64,000 nt of DNA from Plasmodiophora brassicae (lineage: Eukaryota > Endomyxa > Phytomyxea > Plasmodiophorida > Plasmodiophoridae). This document shows positions 1 through 10,381 of this stretch, one piece after another. Under the pieces are notes generated by a model. That model was not told the origin of the DNA and made no database searches. It saw only the letters and a list, made by a program, of their open reading frames with translations. Position 1 is the first letter of the stretch. Each line of letters opens with the position of its first letter. Location of the stretch: positions 124,001 through 188,000 of the forward strand of contig JASFAU010000013.1 in the NCBI GenBank assembly GCA_039704465.1. The letters run 5' to 3'. Made by a program: the position numbers and the translations under genes.

Positions 1-214
1 AAAATACCTCCCGAATTTTGAGTCATTTTTTATATTTTAAATTGCCCAGCATGCAGAGCAGGCCCTAGGTGCCAGGCGACCATCGATCACAGGGCATCAC
101 GGGGTCGTAGACTTCGTGGTAAGTGGGTCCATAGTCCGTTCCAAGTTCGCGAGGCATGCAGTTTGCGTGCTTACGCTTGTCAGTGCCGAGTGTCCACCGA
201 CGCCGGAGCCCGGT

Positions 215-382
215 GCACAGAAGCTTCTTGCGCAAAGAGCCCCAAGCAAACGAACTCACTTAATGGCAGGAGTTGGTCCTGGCGTCGTCCTCCATCTGTA
301 GACGAACGGGCGCTCTGCGGCCACCTCCTGCCATTAAGTGAGTTCGTTTGCTTGGGGCTCTTTGCGCAAGAAGCTTCTGTGC
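215..382. repeat. Perfect 58-bp inverted repeat with 52-nt loop
   Basis: Bases 215-272 are the exact reverse complement of 325-382, leaving a 52-nt spacer (273-324). Pairing stops on both sides, at 214/383 and 273/324. The arms are GC-balanced and unlike the AT-rich DNA nearby. As single-stranded DNA or RNA this would form a long perfect hairpin. It could be the core of a foldback element, a recent inverted duplication, or a source of double-stranded RNA. No flanking target duplication was recognised. Confidence 0.9.
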
Positions 383-926
383 TAACGCCGCCGCTGCCCA
401 CTACGGGGGCGGTCGGTCGCAAGAGTCGGCGCCTGGTGATATAACGGACTGATGTATTTGGACAGGATCGTCACAGCAAGGGCCGCTGCGGGGTCGAGTA
501 CGGTCATGATCATGTGACCGGGTGGCAGCAGCATCTGAGCAGCATCATCTGAGTACTGGTACTCTGGGTGAACATCCCGACGCCGATGGGTCGTACGTGA
601 GCGTGGGTGCCCCCGAGATAGCATTCATGAGCAGTTCAAACGGTGCCGAAACCTGCCGGTTGCGCTTTGGTTCAAGCAGAGTGCAATCAGTGCTCCGACC
701 GTGTTCCACATGGACCGTCATGCGAGTACAGGACTAACGAGAGCAACTTACCCATCGCGCATTCTTGATCAGTACCTGGCCAACTTCGACTTCGAGGACG
801 TTGTCGAATTAGAGGGAATGGTTGACCGGCCGCAACGAACGTGACTGGAGTATACGTACTGCTGTCGGCGTCGCTATGTGCCGCTGTGTTGTGGTAATGG
901 TATTTCCGAATAAAAAATATTCGAGT

Positions 927-952
927 ATATTTTAAAATGCATTTTAAAATAT
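927..952. repeat. 26-bp AT-rich perfect palindrome
   Basis: A perfect palindrome centred between 939 and 940, with 13-base arms. It sits in a 90-bp tract made almost only of A and T with repeated TTTTAAAAT words. Cruciform or nucleosome-excluding behaviour is possible. Nothing in the sequence assigns a function. Confidence 0.8.
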
Positions 953-1109
953 TTAAAATATTCGAAATTCCCAAAATATTTTAAAATACAACACTACCCC
1001 CCTTCGTCGACCCGGTCAGTCAGGCAGGACGCCCCCCGTTAGCCGTTACGCTCGTGGTGGGTGCGCCAAGTCGACGTCCCCATTTTGGGCTCGGCGCGGG
1101 TGGCGTGTC

Positions 1110-2588
1110 ATGAACCGCTGGGTGAACGCTGTCGTCGTCGTCGTCGTCGTCGTCGCATGCTCGCCGGGGTCGGCGCGGGTCGCCGTCCTGGACGACTCGA
1201 ACTTTGACGATGCGCTGGGGTCTGGCCCGGCCCTGGTTGAGTTCTACGCGCCGTGGTGCGGGCATTGCAAGGTCGGGGAGGGGTGCTGCGACCCCGGGGC
1301 GACAGGTCGCTGATGGCGCGCGTCGGGTTGCAGAATCTGAAACCGGAATGGGAGATGCTGGAGAGCGCGTTTTCGTCTGTCGACAAGGTCCTCATTGGCA
1401 ACGTTGACGCCGACCAGCACAAAGAGGTTGCGCAGAAATACCAAGTTTCGGTAGGCCCACCATGCCGCCTGTGCGTGTGAACGCGCCTAATCGTTCCACT
1501 TTAGGGATTTCCGGTGCGTCTCGATGCGGCTCCATCTGTCTAAGGCGTCGTATCTGACGAATGGGGCATGTTGCGACAGACGATCAAGTACTTCCCCGGT
1601 GACGGCGAGGAACCCGAAGACTACGAAGGAGGTCGCGATGCGACTGCTCTGGCTAACTTCGTCAATCAGAAGACAGGTCCTCGGACCCTCTGCGTGCTCG
1701 CAAATCCGAATCGCCATCCTCTGACTGTAGTGCTAATCGTGATCAGGCCTCAATGTGAAAATCCAAAAGCCTCCGACGTCCGTCACCGTTCTGAACACCG
1801 CGAACTTCGACCACATCGTCCTGGATAAGACAAAGAACGTTCTGGTGGTAGGTGACCCTCCCGGGGGTTGAACTTTCAGCATGTGCATGATTCCGGGTGC
1901 CGGCCAGGAATTCTACGCGCCCTGGTGTGGCCACTGCAAGGCACTTGCCCCGGCATACGAGCAGGTCGCCCAATCGTTTGTGGGCGACGACTCGGTCGTG
2001 ATCGCCAACCTGGATGCCACTGAGAGTCGGGATGTTGCCTCAAAGTACGACATCCAAGGTTACCCGTCAATTCGGTAGGAGTCGCGGCTGCACCGTCTGG
2101 CGCGGTCTATGTCGGCTCACCGCTGTTGCAGGTGGTTCCCCAAGGATGATAAATCTGGTGTAACGTATGACCAGGGACGAGGTGCGGAAGACTTCGTCAA
2201 CTACGTGAACAAGGAAGCGGGGACACATCGCCGTCTTGGTGGCGGGTTCACGCGCGACGCCGTTCCTTCGGAGGCGATCAAGGCGCTCGTTGAGGAGTTC
2301 GCAAAGGCCGCCAGTGACAAGGAGAAGAATGCGATTGCGGACAAGACCAAGACCGCTGCCTCGTCAGCCACTGGGCCGTATGCCAAGTACGCCAAGTTCT
2401 ACCCGCTGGTGATGAAGAAGCTCGCTAAAGAAGGCGCCGCCTACCTGGACAAGGAATCGCATCGGCTGGACCGTCTCCTCGATGGCAAGATTACGGATGC
2501 CAAGAAAGCGGAATTCCTGATGCGCAAGAGCATCCTCGAGCAGTTCAAGGGCGATGCCGAGGAGTCGCACGACAAGACCGAACTGTAG
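1110..2588 (+). CDS. Protein disulfide isomerase, two thioredoxin domains plus ERp29-type C-terminal domain
   Basis: An ER-lumen oxidoreductase that forms and reshuffles disulfides in secretory proteins. The start at 1110 gives a signal peptide whose hydrophobic core is a run of eight valines. Two thioredoxin domains follow, each with a WCGHCK active site (about 1252-1271 and 1921-1940). An alpha-helical C-terminal domain of ERp29 type follows and the protein ends in KTEL, a plausible KDEL-like retrieval signal. Six GT-AG introns keep frame: 1272-1333, 1451-1504, 1514-1579, 1677-1746, 1847-1907 and 2075-2131. The exon at 1505-1513 is only nine nucleotides. Domain order matches plant PDIL2-type and similar protist PDIs. 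Family assignment is firm; substrates are unknown. Confidence 0.92.
1131..1155 (+). repeat. (GTC)n microsatellite inside the PDI signal peptide
   Basis: Eight consecutive GTC codons encode the poly-valine core of the PDI signal peptide. Copy-number change would lengthen or shorten the hydrophobic segment without breaking the frame. Confidence 0.85.
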
Positions 2589-2752
2589 ATATACGGTTGT
2601 ACCCGCGCGTTCCGCGTTTCGACCCTGTTTGCAATCCAGTGCGGCACACGCAAATCGATCGGCGAAAACTAGCTTTGAATTAAGACTCGCTTGTGAGCAC
2701 CGCATGGAAAGTCTCGCAGATATACAGACATGGCCGCAGCGTCAGGCCTTGC

Positions 2753-5700
2753 TTAGAACATTTTCACCCGAAGAGACGGGATGTCGACCTCCTCGCCATT
2801 CGCGTTCGTTAGGCACGCCTCCAGCGAGATATACTGCTGCTTCGGCGACACGCTGACCTTGGCGACCTGTTCGATAAGTTTCGTCAGGGGCATTGACAAC
2901 CGCGCCTGTCGAACAGCCGCCCCGTGGAAGAAGGCAAACAGCATGCTCGGACCGAACGACAGCATATCGAGGTCGCAGGAGAATCTCTTGGAAATATGAT
3001 CGATGAGCTGCTTCAGCGTGCAGTCACCAATGTCGATCTCGATGCGATCCCATTGCGTCCATTTCATCACCTGCGAGCCATCCTCGCCAACGGCCGCTTC
3101 TTTGACGAGCGGGGCAACGGGTTCGGCGAACGAGAACAGGGGCAGCGCCAGGTTCGCGAAGCAGTTCCGGTAGGCTTCCAGGGGCTTCTGCTGAAGCAGT
3201 TTGAACAGTTCGAGGCAAATCAGGCCGCTCACAAGCCCAGTCGTGGTGGCGATCGCGGGAATGATCTTGCCGGCGATTCTCCTCGTATCATGCAGGCTGG
3301 CCTCTTTGATGCGGTAGTTACGCGCACGAAGGTTCGAGCACGCCGTTACGAAATGCATGTGGAAGTTGGTATCGTCGTCCTTCTCGAACTCGGCGGGGGT
3401 CAGCCGGTAACCCGCAAGCGTCGATGGCGATGGCAATTCGCGGACAATGGTTTCGCAGGCGGCGTCCGGGTCCTCGTCCGCGTCAGCGGCACTCATCGAC
3501 TTGAGCTCCTCGTCATTAGCAGCAATGCGCACGTTCTTCTTTGGCTGGAACTCGGCGATCATCATATCACGCATGACGGCCATGTATCGGTCCGCCGTGT
3601 ACGCAGACCCACTGAGACCGTAGTTGAAGGCTCGCAGGTTGGCTGCGGCTTCAACAAAGCTCATGTGCACGGGGTCGGCAGGATCAAACTCGACAGGCGA
3701 TGGTGCACGCTTCGGCCCCGACCAGAAAGGCGCCCCGGTCGCAGTTGTCGAATCGGCAGGGAACGTATGCAGCAGCTGCCTAATGTTGTGGTTGAATTCC
3801 CTCTGCAAAACCAGCTCAGCAAGACATGACGAGGAATGGGGCTAGCATCGTACCTCAAAGAGCAGGCGCGCCCACATGATGCAGTCATCGAACGTCATAG
3901 GTCGTTCGAGAGCCAAGTACGACCTAATAGTTCGCAGCGTTTCCAGTTCGCCATTTGGCTGCTCTCGCCGCAGGTTTTTAAGGAAGTCGGAACCCTCGGA
4001 CAGATACTGGTTCGTGCTGTCGACACAGCTTTTGAACAGGCCCTCGAACAAGTCCCGGGCCCATTGGATCGTGTGTTCAATCTGGGATGGGAAGTTCTTC
4101 AGCGTACAGATCGGGATGGATTTCTCAGGGGGATCCCGGGTTGCACCATAGGACTCCGTCAGATGGGGGACAACAATCTGGGTGTTCCCCTTCGCACCCA
4201 TTGTGCCACTTTCCATCAAAGGCTTCTGGTAGTAGACGCAACGCTGGTCAACGTACAGGCGCGCGTCGACGTTGTCGAGTGCGGTACAGACGACGGTGAG
4301 CGAGGTCCAGAAGTTGTCATCGTAAACATCTTCAGTCTCGGCGCCAACACGATTCGAATGCGACACGACCTTGATATGCGGATTCATCGCCCGGACAGCG
4401 GCGGCGGCGGCAGACGATTTCAACTGGCCGACGTCTTTGTCCCGGAACAGGAACTGACGGTTCAGGTTGGATCGCTCAATGGTGTCCATGTCTGTGACAG
4501 TGATGTGGCCATCCTGGCCACTCCCGACGCCCATCATGGCCCAGTTCTTCAGAACCTCGCATCCAATGGCACCCGCTCCAACAATAAAGGCGTTTGTCGA
4601 GACGATCAGGTTGTGAATCGTTCGGCCCACAATTGCAACCTGACTCGTATAGCGACGATCAACGTCGCCAAGGGAAAACTCGCTGACGTCAATATCGTCC
4701 GCAGGAAGGATCTCGACGCAATCGAAGTACAACTGCTGGTCGAGTGGCGTAAACTTGCCAGAACATGATTTCAGCACCTGTGGACAGTCACACAACGATC
4801 AGAAACCATACGCGCTCTGTAGGAAGCCAACCCGACCTCTTGAGCAGCAATGCCACCGATAGCCGCTGCAATCGGAGCAATGCAATGGGCGGCACAGCGG
4901 GCCAACCGACGCAGCATAGACGCATCGATGTTCGCGTCCTTGTACCGGGCCTTGATCAAATCCACAATGGCATCGGCGTCTGTCCACGTGTCGGCACGCG
5001 GCGGCCGCCCGAATGCGGATAACGCGCGATGGAGCAGGTGGACCTGCGTTGCGACCTCAATCTTACCGAAGTCGACCGGGGCGATGCTGGGATGTTCGAG
5101 ACACTCGCCGAGGCGACGAGCGGTGACTTCCAACGGGAATTTCACTTGACGGAAGCGGCCACCGTTCTTGTAGACGCCGTAGGTCGTTGTGTCCTGGTCA
5201 ATCGAGAACGTGTACGGCCCCAGCACCTCCACCTTCTTCGGCGTTGTCGAATTCACTTCCGTCATGCCTTCGACCTCCTCGAAGACGACAAAATCGCCCG
5301 ATGACAGACCGTGCCGCGTCTCGTCGTAGCAGGTCACGACCGCATGCGGTTCGTTGGTGATGGCCGACACCATGCCTTCGAGAGGCGGTTCACCATCGCG
5401 GTCGCGAACAACGAACCGATCACCATTGTCGACGAACACCATGCCGCAGACGCCGAACACGTCCGCCTGGATAAACTTCACGCCGGCCGATATGCACATG
5501 GCGTTGACTTCAACAGTCTGCTTCTCGTTTGGCGACGGGACAGCCCACACGAGCACGGACAGCCCCATCGACTTGATCATCGAGGTGTCGAACGGGCCCT
5601 GGCGGACCTCCACATGAACATACCGGTTCAGGGACGCCAGGTGTTGATACGCAGCCTGCGCCCTGCGGACCCGACCGACATCCGATTCCTTGAAGTAGTA

Positions 5701-6000
5701 CTGTGAAGACGGACGGACACGAATTAGAGTGGGACGCAAGCTAGAGGCGCTAATGAAACGACGTACGCCAGCGGAGAGGTCGGCGTCGGACACGAGCGTG
5801 TCGTCGAGAAGAATGACGGCCTTGACGCCGGCGAGGATCACGTTCTTGGCAATCTCCATGCCGACGCCGCCGACGCCGACGACCATTACGGTCGAGGTCT
5901 GCATGGCCTGCATGGCCTCGTGGCCCAGCAGGTACAGCTGCCGGCTGTACAGCTGCTCGTCCATGGCCGGCGACGCCGCCGTCCCGTTGCCGACCGCCAT
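2753..6000 (-). CDS. UBA1: Ubiquitin-activating enzyme E1
   Basis: Activates ubiquitin with ATP, forms the thioester at its catalytic cysteine and passes it to E2 enzymes. The N-terminal half has an inactive adenylation domain beginning YSRQLYLLG with a GVGGVGMEIAKN nucleotide-binding loop. The second half has the active adenylation domain (GAGAIGCE), the catalytic cysteine in PICTLKNFP, and a ubiquitin-fold C terminus. The PICTLKNFP motif separates UBA1 from SUMO, NEDD8 and UFM1 E1s. Two introns fit in phase, at 4778-4836 and about 3801-3852. The start at 6000 lies 19 codons before the conserved YSRQ; the frame stays open upstream to 6264, so a longer start is possible but would add an unconserved extension. 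About 1,045 residues, normal for the family. Confidence 0.95.
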
Positions 6001-6467
6001 TGCCCCGAACGAAATGGTGCGCGCGGCACTCCGACACTGTCGGACCGGACCGCTGCAGGCTGCAGCCTGCAGCCCACGTGTCCACAGTCGTCGCCCCAGT
6101 CGAAGCTGCATGCACCGTGCAGACAGGCCGTGACACAGGTTGGCGGTGGCGGCGGCCCCGTCCGAAACGGGGAACACACCCCGTCCCCATCCCGGGGGAC
6201 TTTCGACTCGAATACACGGCCTATACGCTCTCGACACAACGCGCCGGCCAGTTCGTTCCATCATCGTGGCTCGGGTTCGGCTTCAAGTCAAAACCACCTC
6301 GGGCAGCATGCTGTTGTCGTGTTCGACCGGCGATGGGCCGCTTGCAGTGCTGCTTGTCGCGGGCGTCCCCCGACAGGTCATCGTGATGCTGCCTGCCTGA
6401 ACGTTTCTATCTGTGACGGTCTGGCGGTGGATCGGTTGCACCGCCTGCTCATTGTTCGTCGCCCTCG

Positions 6468-7015
6468 ATGGACCGTCTTGCCACGGTCGCCATCGTCGTT
6501 GCCGTTCTGGCTACGGCGTCCAGTGCCCTTCACGTTGGGGGTCTTGGACCGGCGATCCCGTTGACGGCGCCAGAGTGCCGCCAGGGCGACTTTGGCGCCT
6601 CCGACTGTCACGCGAACGTCACCAAGGTACACCCTGACGTGTCGGCGCAGATGTTCCCCAGCCGATGCTGACTTACATCATGGTACAGATCATTCAGAGC
6701 GAACGTTCGAACATTGCGCACATGGCCAACGCGACCTTCACCGAGTTCCGCCCGATTTCGTATCGCGCCCAGGTCGTCAGCGGCATGGTATACTATGCCA
6801 AGGGTAGCGTCATCGTCGTCGGTCTGCCCCCGCTCGAATCACTGATTGTTCACCCCGCCTACCGAATCGCAGTGCAGGTCGGGAACGCCAGCTACGTGCA
6901 CGCTGAGATCTGGCAGCACGCCTACAACCTATCCAGCAACGCGCTCGAGTACACGGTCGTCGCCGTCCAGAGCAACATGACGCTGTCAGACGACATTCTG
7001 CCCATCCATAAGTGA
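6468..7015 (+). CDS. Secreted cystatin-like cysteine-protease inhibitor
   Basis: Residues 1-20 form a clear signal peptide, followed by a Gly-Gly pair of the kind found near the N terminus of cystatins. The second exon carries QVVSG followed by MVYYAK, matching the QxVxG papain-binding loop and following strand of the cystatin fold. Several N-glycosylation sequons suggest export. The two reading frames join by a 35-nt GT-AG interval (6627-6661) in phase 0. That is shorter than other introns here, so a one-base assembly error is an alternative. Expected role: inhibition of papain-family proteases outside the cell or in the endomembrane system. The family call rests on the loop motif and overall pattern. 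Confidence 0.6.
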
Positions 7016-7086
7016 GTAACGTCTTCGCCCCGCTGCCTGTAACCCAGTCCTACGTTCTAGCATAATACACGTCCGCTGTCCGGTTC

Positions 7087-7632
7087 ATGAGTCACGACGT
7101 GTGCCGACTCCTTCCGAAACGAGTAAGCGGCCGCCCGCAGAGTTGTGGATCGACGATGAACTGGCGACACGTCCTGTATGCGGGCGACCTGTTCGTGCAG
7201 AGCGCAGGGGCCGTCATGTTCCACAGGGCGTTCACGCGCCTCGAGCAGGGTGGGTCCGGCGTCGACCCGCTGACGATGGCGTTTGTCTCCTGGGCAGGCG
7301 TCGTCCTGCTCCTGTTTTCGTCGATGCACAAGGCGCTCGTTACGTTCCTGCTGCGATCCGGCAACGCCACTGAATCGTCCCTGGTGATCTTCGTGTCTGC
7401 GGCTGCGGCTGCTGGCTTCACCGTCGGGAATTACGGGCTGTGCGTTCGCTTCCCGTTCGACGTCATGCGAACTGCTTCCCTCGCTCTTTCCACCATGATC
7501 TTCGCGTTCGTCGTCTGTGTCGTCGCCGATGCTGTCGCCCTGGTCAAACGTCACCGTCGGCAACGCCACGATCCCGAACTGCACGAAGCGTTTCTGGCAG
7601 CCGGCGCTGACATCTACTACGACGCGCTCTGA
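7087..7632 (+). CDS. Small multi-pass membrane protein of unknown function
   Basis: A single open frame of up to 181 residues. The second methionine at 7156 (MNWRHVLYAGDLFVQ) is the likelier start, because a second partial copy around 7962 resembles this gene from just before that codon onward. Three or four hydrophobic stretches suggest a multi-spanning membrane protein: around the first 20 residues from 7156, then VSWAGVVLLLFSS, VIFVSAAAAAGFTVG, and FAFVVCVVADAVALV. A basic cytoplasmic-type tail follows (KRHRRQRH). I do not recognise the family. Confidence 0.6.
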   Translation: MSHDVCRLLPKRVSGRPQSCGSTMNWRHVLYAGDLFVQSAGAVMFHRAFTRLEQGGSGVDPLTMAFVSWAGVVLLLFSSMHKALVTFLLRSGNATESSLVIFVSAAAAAGFTVGNYGLCVRFPFDVMRTASLALSTMIFAFVVCVVADAVALVKRHRRQRHDPELHEAFLAAGADIYYDAL

Positions 7633-8294
7633 TCAACATCGGTTGATGATTGCACCCCCAATCAGATTGGCTGTCTCCTCGCCATCGCAGCAACGGCTAG
7701 CCTTGTAGAACTGTCCCGTGCCCAGCCTGGGTGTCTGGCACGCCCACGACGCTCATCTTGTGGTTACGTGTCAGGGACGATACCTGACGAGTCGGACGGC
7801 CCCAATAGGGGGAGGGTGTCAACGACCGTGATACCTGACGCACGCGGACGTAATGTTTTCTAAGCGTTAAACGTGGAGAACGCTCAGTTAGGTTTGCGTC
7901 TGGATCGCGTGCACCAGTGGCGTTGACATGCACCGTGCGCGACCAAGTACGTTTGTGCACCAACGATGAACTGGCGACATGCCCTGTACGCTGCCGACGT
8001 GCCGGCTCAGTGCTGGCGCTGAGGTCCACGAGCCAAACTGATCGCAAATGTTCGTCCACGTCGTTTCATTGTATCTGTTCGAGTCGTGCGGATGGTGCCC
8101 GAACGCGGACCCTGCGCTTGTCGCGTATGCTAAGCTTGCCCTGCTCGATGTGGGCCTGACGTACGAGCAAGGAGATGTCCTCCGCTGACAGGACCAGTCG
8201 CAAATGGGGTTTCGGGTGCGCCGCCCGAAAGCTGGCACTCGTCTCAGTATCCTGTCCATGGCGCCTGTTAGCAACGTTGCCGTTCAAATAACCG
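7633..8294. other. Intergenic region containing a decayed gene copy
   Basis: No intact gene. The middle holds a partial copy of the upstream membrane-protein gene and a short frame (8048-8188) of 46 codons containing CGWCP, too short to assign. The rest shows no recognisable feature. Confidence 0.5.
7962..8025 (+). pseudogene. Truncated partial copy of the 7156 membrane-protein gene
   Basis: From 7962 the sequence closely follows the start of the gene at 7156 for about 38 bases: an ATG at 7966, then codons for MNWRHALYA against MNWRHVLYA. It then departs and stops after about 18 codons. Both copies lie in the same orientation about 810 bp apart, as expected from a tandem duplication followed by decay. 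Confidence 0.55.
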
Positions 8295-8985
8295 TCACGG
8301 TGCTACGTTCGAGGAGATGCCTTGCAGGATCTGCCTGGCCTTCTCCAGGAGCGTGTCCCTGGTCTCGTGTTCGGATGTCCACGCGCGGCGCTCCGCATGC
8401 CATTGCTTCATTCGCGTCCAGAACTCGTGCCGTCGGCGCACGATGAACGATCGCAGGACAGCAGCCTTGATGACGTTCGGCACGGAACGGCGCGTGCCGG
8501 GTTCGTCCCCGGCAACTCGATCTAGAACGCGTTCGCAGATGGACCCCGCGTATTCACTGTCGGCCGTAATGGTGACCTTCCGCGGGGCGGGCGCCTTGGC
8601 GCTCGGCACGAGACTGGGGGCGCCCCCGCTCTCCGACCTGATCCACTGTGTGATGAAGACCATCACCTGGTTCTCGATCTTGGACTGCATGCGCCGCCAG
8701 AATGTCTGAATCGTCGAGACGGCGCGTCGGAAGTGACGAAGCACGACGACCAGGACGCTCTGTTTCGCTACATCAGGGGCCACGAACAAGACCAGCGTCA
8801 GCGCGTCCCAAGACCTTCGACAGGAGTTCGGTCTCCTTGAAGAACCGACGGACCAGGTCGGCGTTGCGACGCCGGCGCCGGGTCAGCAGGCGCTGGCGAA
8901 TGATGCGCTCGAACTTGTTCAGCGTCGAGATCAGCTGGAACCGCCGCAGCTCAATGCCGTTGTTGTTCTCCAACCATTCCTGCAC
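8295..8985 (-). CDS. Arg-rich protein with IQ-like helices, frame interrupted
   Basis: Two overlapping minus-strand frames (8985-8773 and 8789-8295) appear to be parts of one protein, with an unexplained frame change around 8773-8789. The sequence is helical and basic, with IQ-like segments (AVSTIQTFWRRM; RSFIVRRRHEFWTRM) of the sort that bind calmodulin or centrin. It lies just downstream of the PG-rich repeat gene on the same strand and may be its 3' part, since the DNA between (8986-9139) contains one more plausible exon frame. I could not find a splice solution that joins all pieces. Function is inferred only as cytoskeletal or ciliary. Confidence 0.4.
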
Positions 8986-9139
8986 GACCCGTCAGCGGAT
9001 CATCGCGACCCAACCGGCTACGCCACACCCCCCTGACCTTCCGCTCTGTGATCATGGTCGCCATTGCACCGGCGGCGTGTAGCGCGGCCACAGTCACCCT
9101 CCAGGTCGCTCGAAGTGCCTTGGCCTGGGAAGGCCCGGG

Positions 9140-10381
9140 TTAGGGCGTTGCCCACAGAGACGCGGGGAGAACGCGCGCGGCGCCCACCTCGTTGGAGGCC
9201 TGCAGAGCGTCCGCCTGCCGCTGGGCGATATCGTGGTTGGCGCGCCCTCGTGCAAGAACGAGTTCGTAGGCGGCCTTCCGGGCCGCCGCCTTCCGCGATC
9301 GTTCGGTGCGGACCTGTTCCGGGCGGGCCACCTTCAGGTTCCGTTCCACGAATGGCACGACGGGGTCGCCTGGCGACGACGCCTTCGACTTGGCGTCGGC
9401 GGCGTCCCCGTTGCCGGCGTCGACGAGGTGGCGATCGGCGACGGGGAACGAGTACGAGATCGGCGCGGGCCGCTGCAACGTCGTCCTGACGTCGTACGAC
9501 CCGGCGCCCGGCGTCGTCGTGCAGGACACGGGCGCCAGCTGGATCTTCCGCGGGCTCATCGTCAGGTATTTCGGCGCCGGCACGTACCTGTCGTCGATCC
9601 GACGTGGCGTGTACGCCCCTGCCACGACACCCGTCAGCGCGCGCGTCGACCGATGCGTCCCGTCCCGCGTACCGGGACCAGGCACGGCGTCGTCGCTGCG
9701 GCGAGGCAGGTCGCGGGACGCGATTCGGTCGATGCGCGGGATGTAGGACGGGGTGGGCGGCACGTCCGGCGGGTCGTAGGCGCCCGGGCCGAGATCCGAT
9801 CGTCGGGCCGCCGACGCGAAGTCCTGGTCGCGCCCGATCACGTCGTCCATCGACAGGCAGTGGTTGGGGCGCGGCGTCGCCGGGTTGTAACTGCCAGGGC
9901 CGGGATCCAGCTGCTTGTACACGCGGCGCACCTGTTGCCGCATTCGGCTCAGGGTGACGGGTACCCGCCGCCGCCGCCGTCGTCGTCGTCGTACCTTTGG
10001 ACGGCGCGGTTGCAGGACGGCAGTGACCTCGCGCGGGCTGGTGATGTCGGAGCGTCTGGCGACGTTGAAACTCCAGGATGTGGACAGGTCCCGTGCGCTT
10101 TTCGGTGATGGGCCCGGGAAGCGATCGGCCAGGGAGAAGATCGGCGCGTTCTTGATGGTGGCGTGGACGGGCAGCGCGTGCCGGGGACGGGGGAAGAACG
10201 ATTCGTCGTCGACGATGCCGTGGTAGTCGTGGACGAACTGCTGGAAGTAGAAGTTCAGGCGCATGAGCGCCAGCGTCGTCCGGGTGTCTTGCTGGGAGGC
10301 CTTCAGCGCGCGACGGGTGCGCTGTCGCACCGCCCGCTCCGTCTCGCTGCGCGAGTCCAGGCTGACGGCGTCGTTGTCCAT
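9140..10381 (-). CDS. Sperm-tail PG-rich repeat (SHIPPO-type) ciliary protein
   Basis: An open frame of 413 residues carrying the Pro-Gly repeat of axonemal STPG/ODF3-like proteins: DPGPGSYNP, DLGPGAYDPP, VAGAYTP and TPGAGSYDV, at spacings of several tens of residues. Such proteins sit in or on flagellar microtubules. A run of ten arginines is encoded by a CGT/CGC triplet repeat near 9966-9992. The stop at 9140 may lie in a retained intron, because coding-like sequence resumes downstream. The presence of this gene supports a flagellated life stage. Confidence 0.75.
   Translation of the reverse strand: MDNDAVSLDSRSETERAVRQRTRRALKASQQDTRTTLALMRLNFYFQQFVHDYHGIVDDESFFPRPRHALPVHATIKNAPIFSLADRFPGPSPKSARDLSTSWSFNVARRSDITSPREVTAVLQPRRPKVRRRRRRRRRVPVTLSRMRQQVRRVYKQLDPGPGSYNPATPRPNHCLSMDDVIGRDQDFASAARRSDLGPGAYDPPDVPPTPSYIPRIDRIASRDLPRRSDDAVPGPGTRDGTHRSTRALTGVVAGAYTPRRIDDRYVPAPKYLTMSPRKIQLAPVSCTTTPGAGSYDVRTTLQRPAPISYSFPVADRHLVDAGNGDAADAKSKASSPGDPVVPFVERNLKVARPEQVRTERSRKAAARKAAYELVLARGRANHDIAQRQADALQASNEVGAARVLPASLWATP

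Larger units (their letters stand above)
1..1109. other. Gene-free region with inverted repeat and AT-rich block
   Basis: No reading frame here resembles a known protein; the short frames are small and overlap a perfect inverted repeat (215-382). A strongly AT-rich block at about 900-990 interrupts otherwise GC-rich DNA, and the first 45 bases are similarly AT-rich. This may be remains of a mobile element cut by the window edge, but I found no convincing terminal repeats joining the two AT-rich parts. The last 100 bases are the upstream region of the PDI gene. Confidence 0.5.

Noticed and set aside
1..990. Complete transposon between the two AT-rich blocks
   Set aside because: The two blocks do not form matching terminal repeats and no target duplication or transposase was found.
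2924..3829. 301-codon plus-strand frame
   Set aside because: Antisense of UBA1, which has a full set of E1 motifs.
8048..8188. 46-codon frame with CGWCP as a thioredoxin-like gene
   Set aside because: Too short and without the flanking fold; probably part of decayed sequence.
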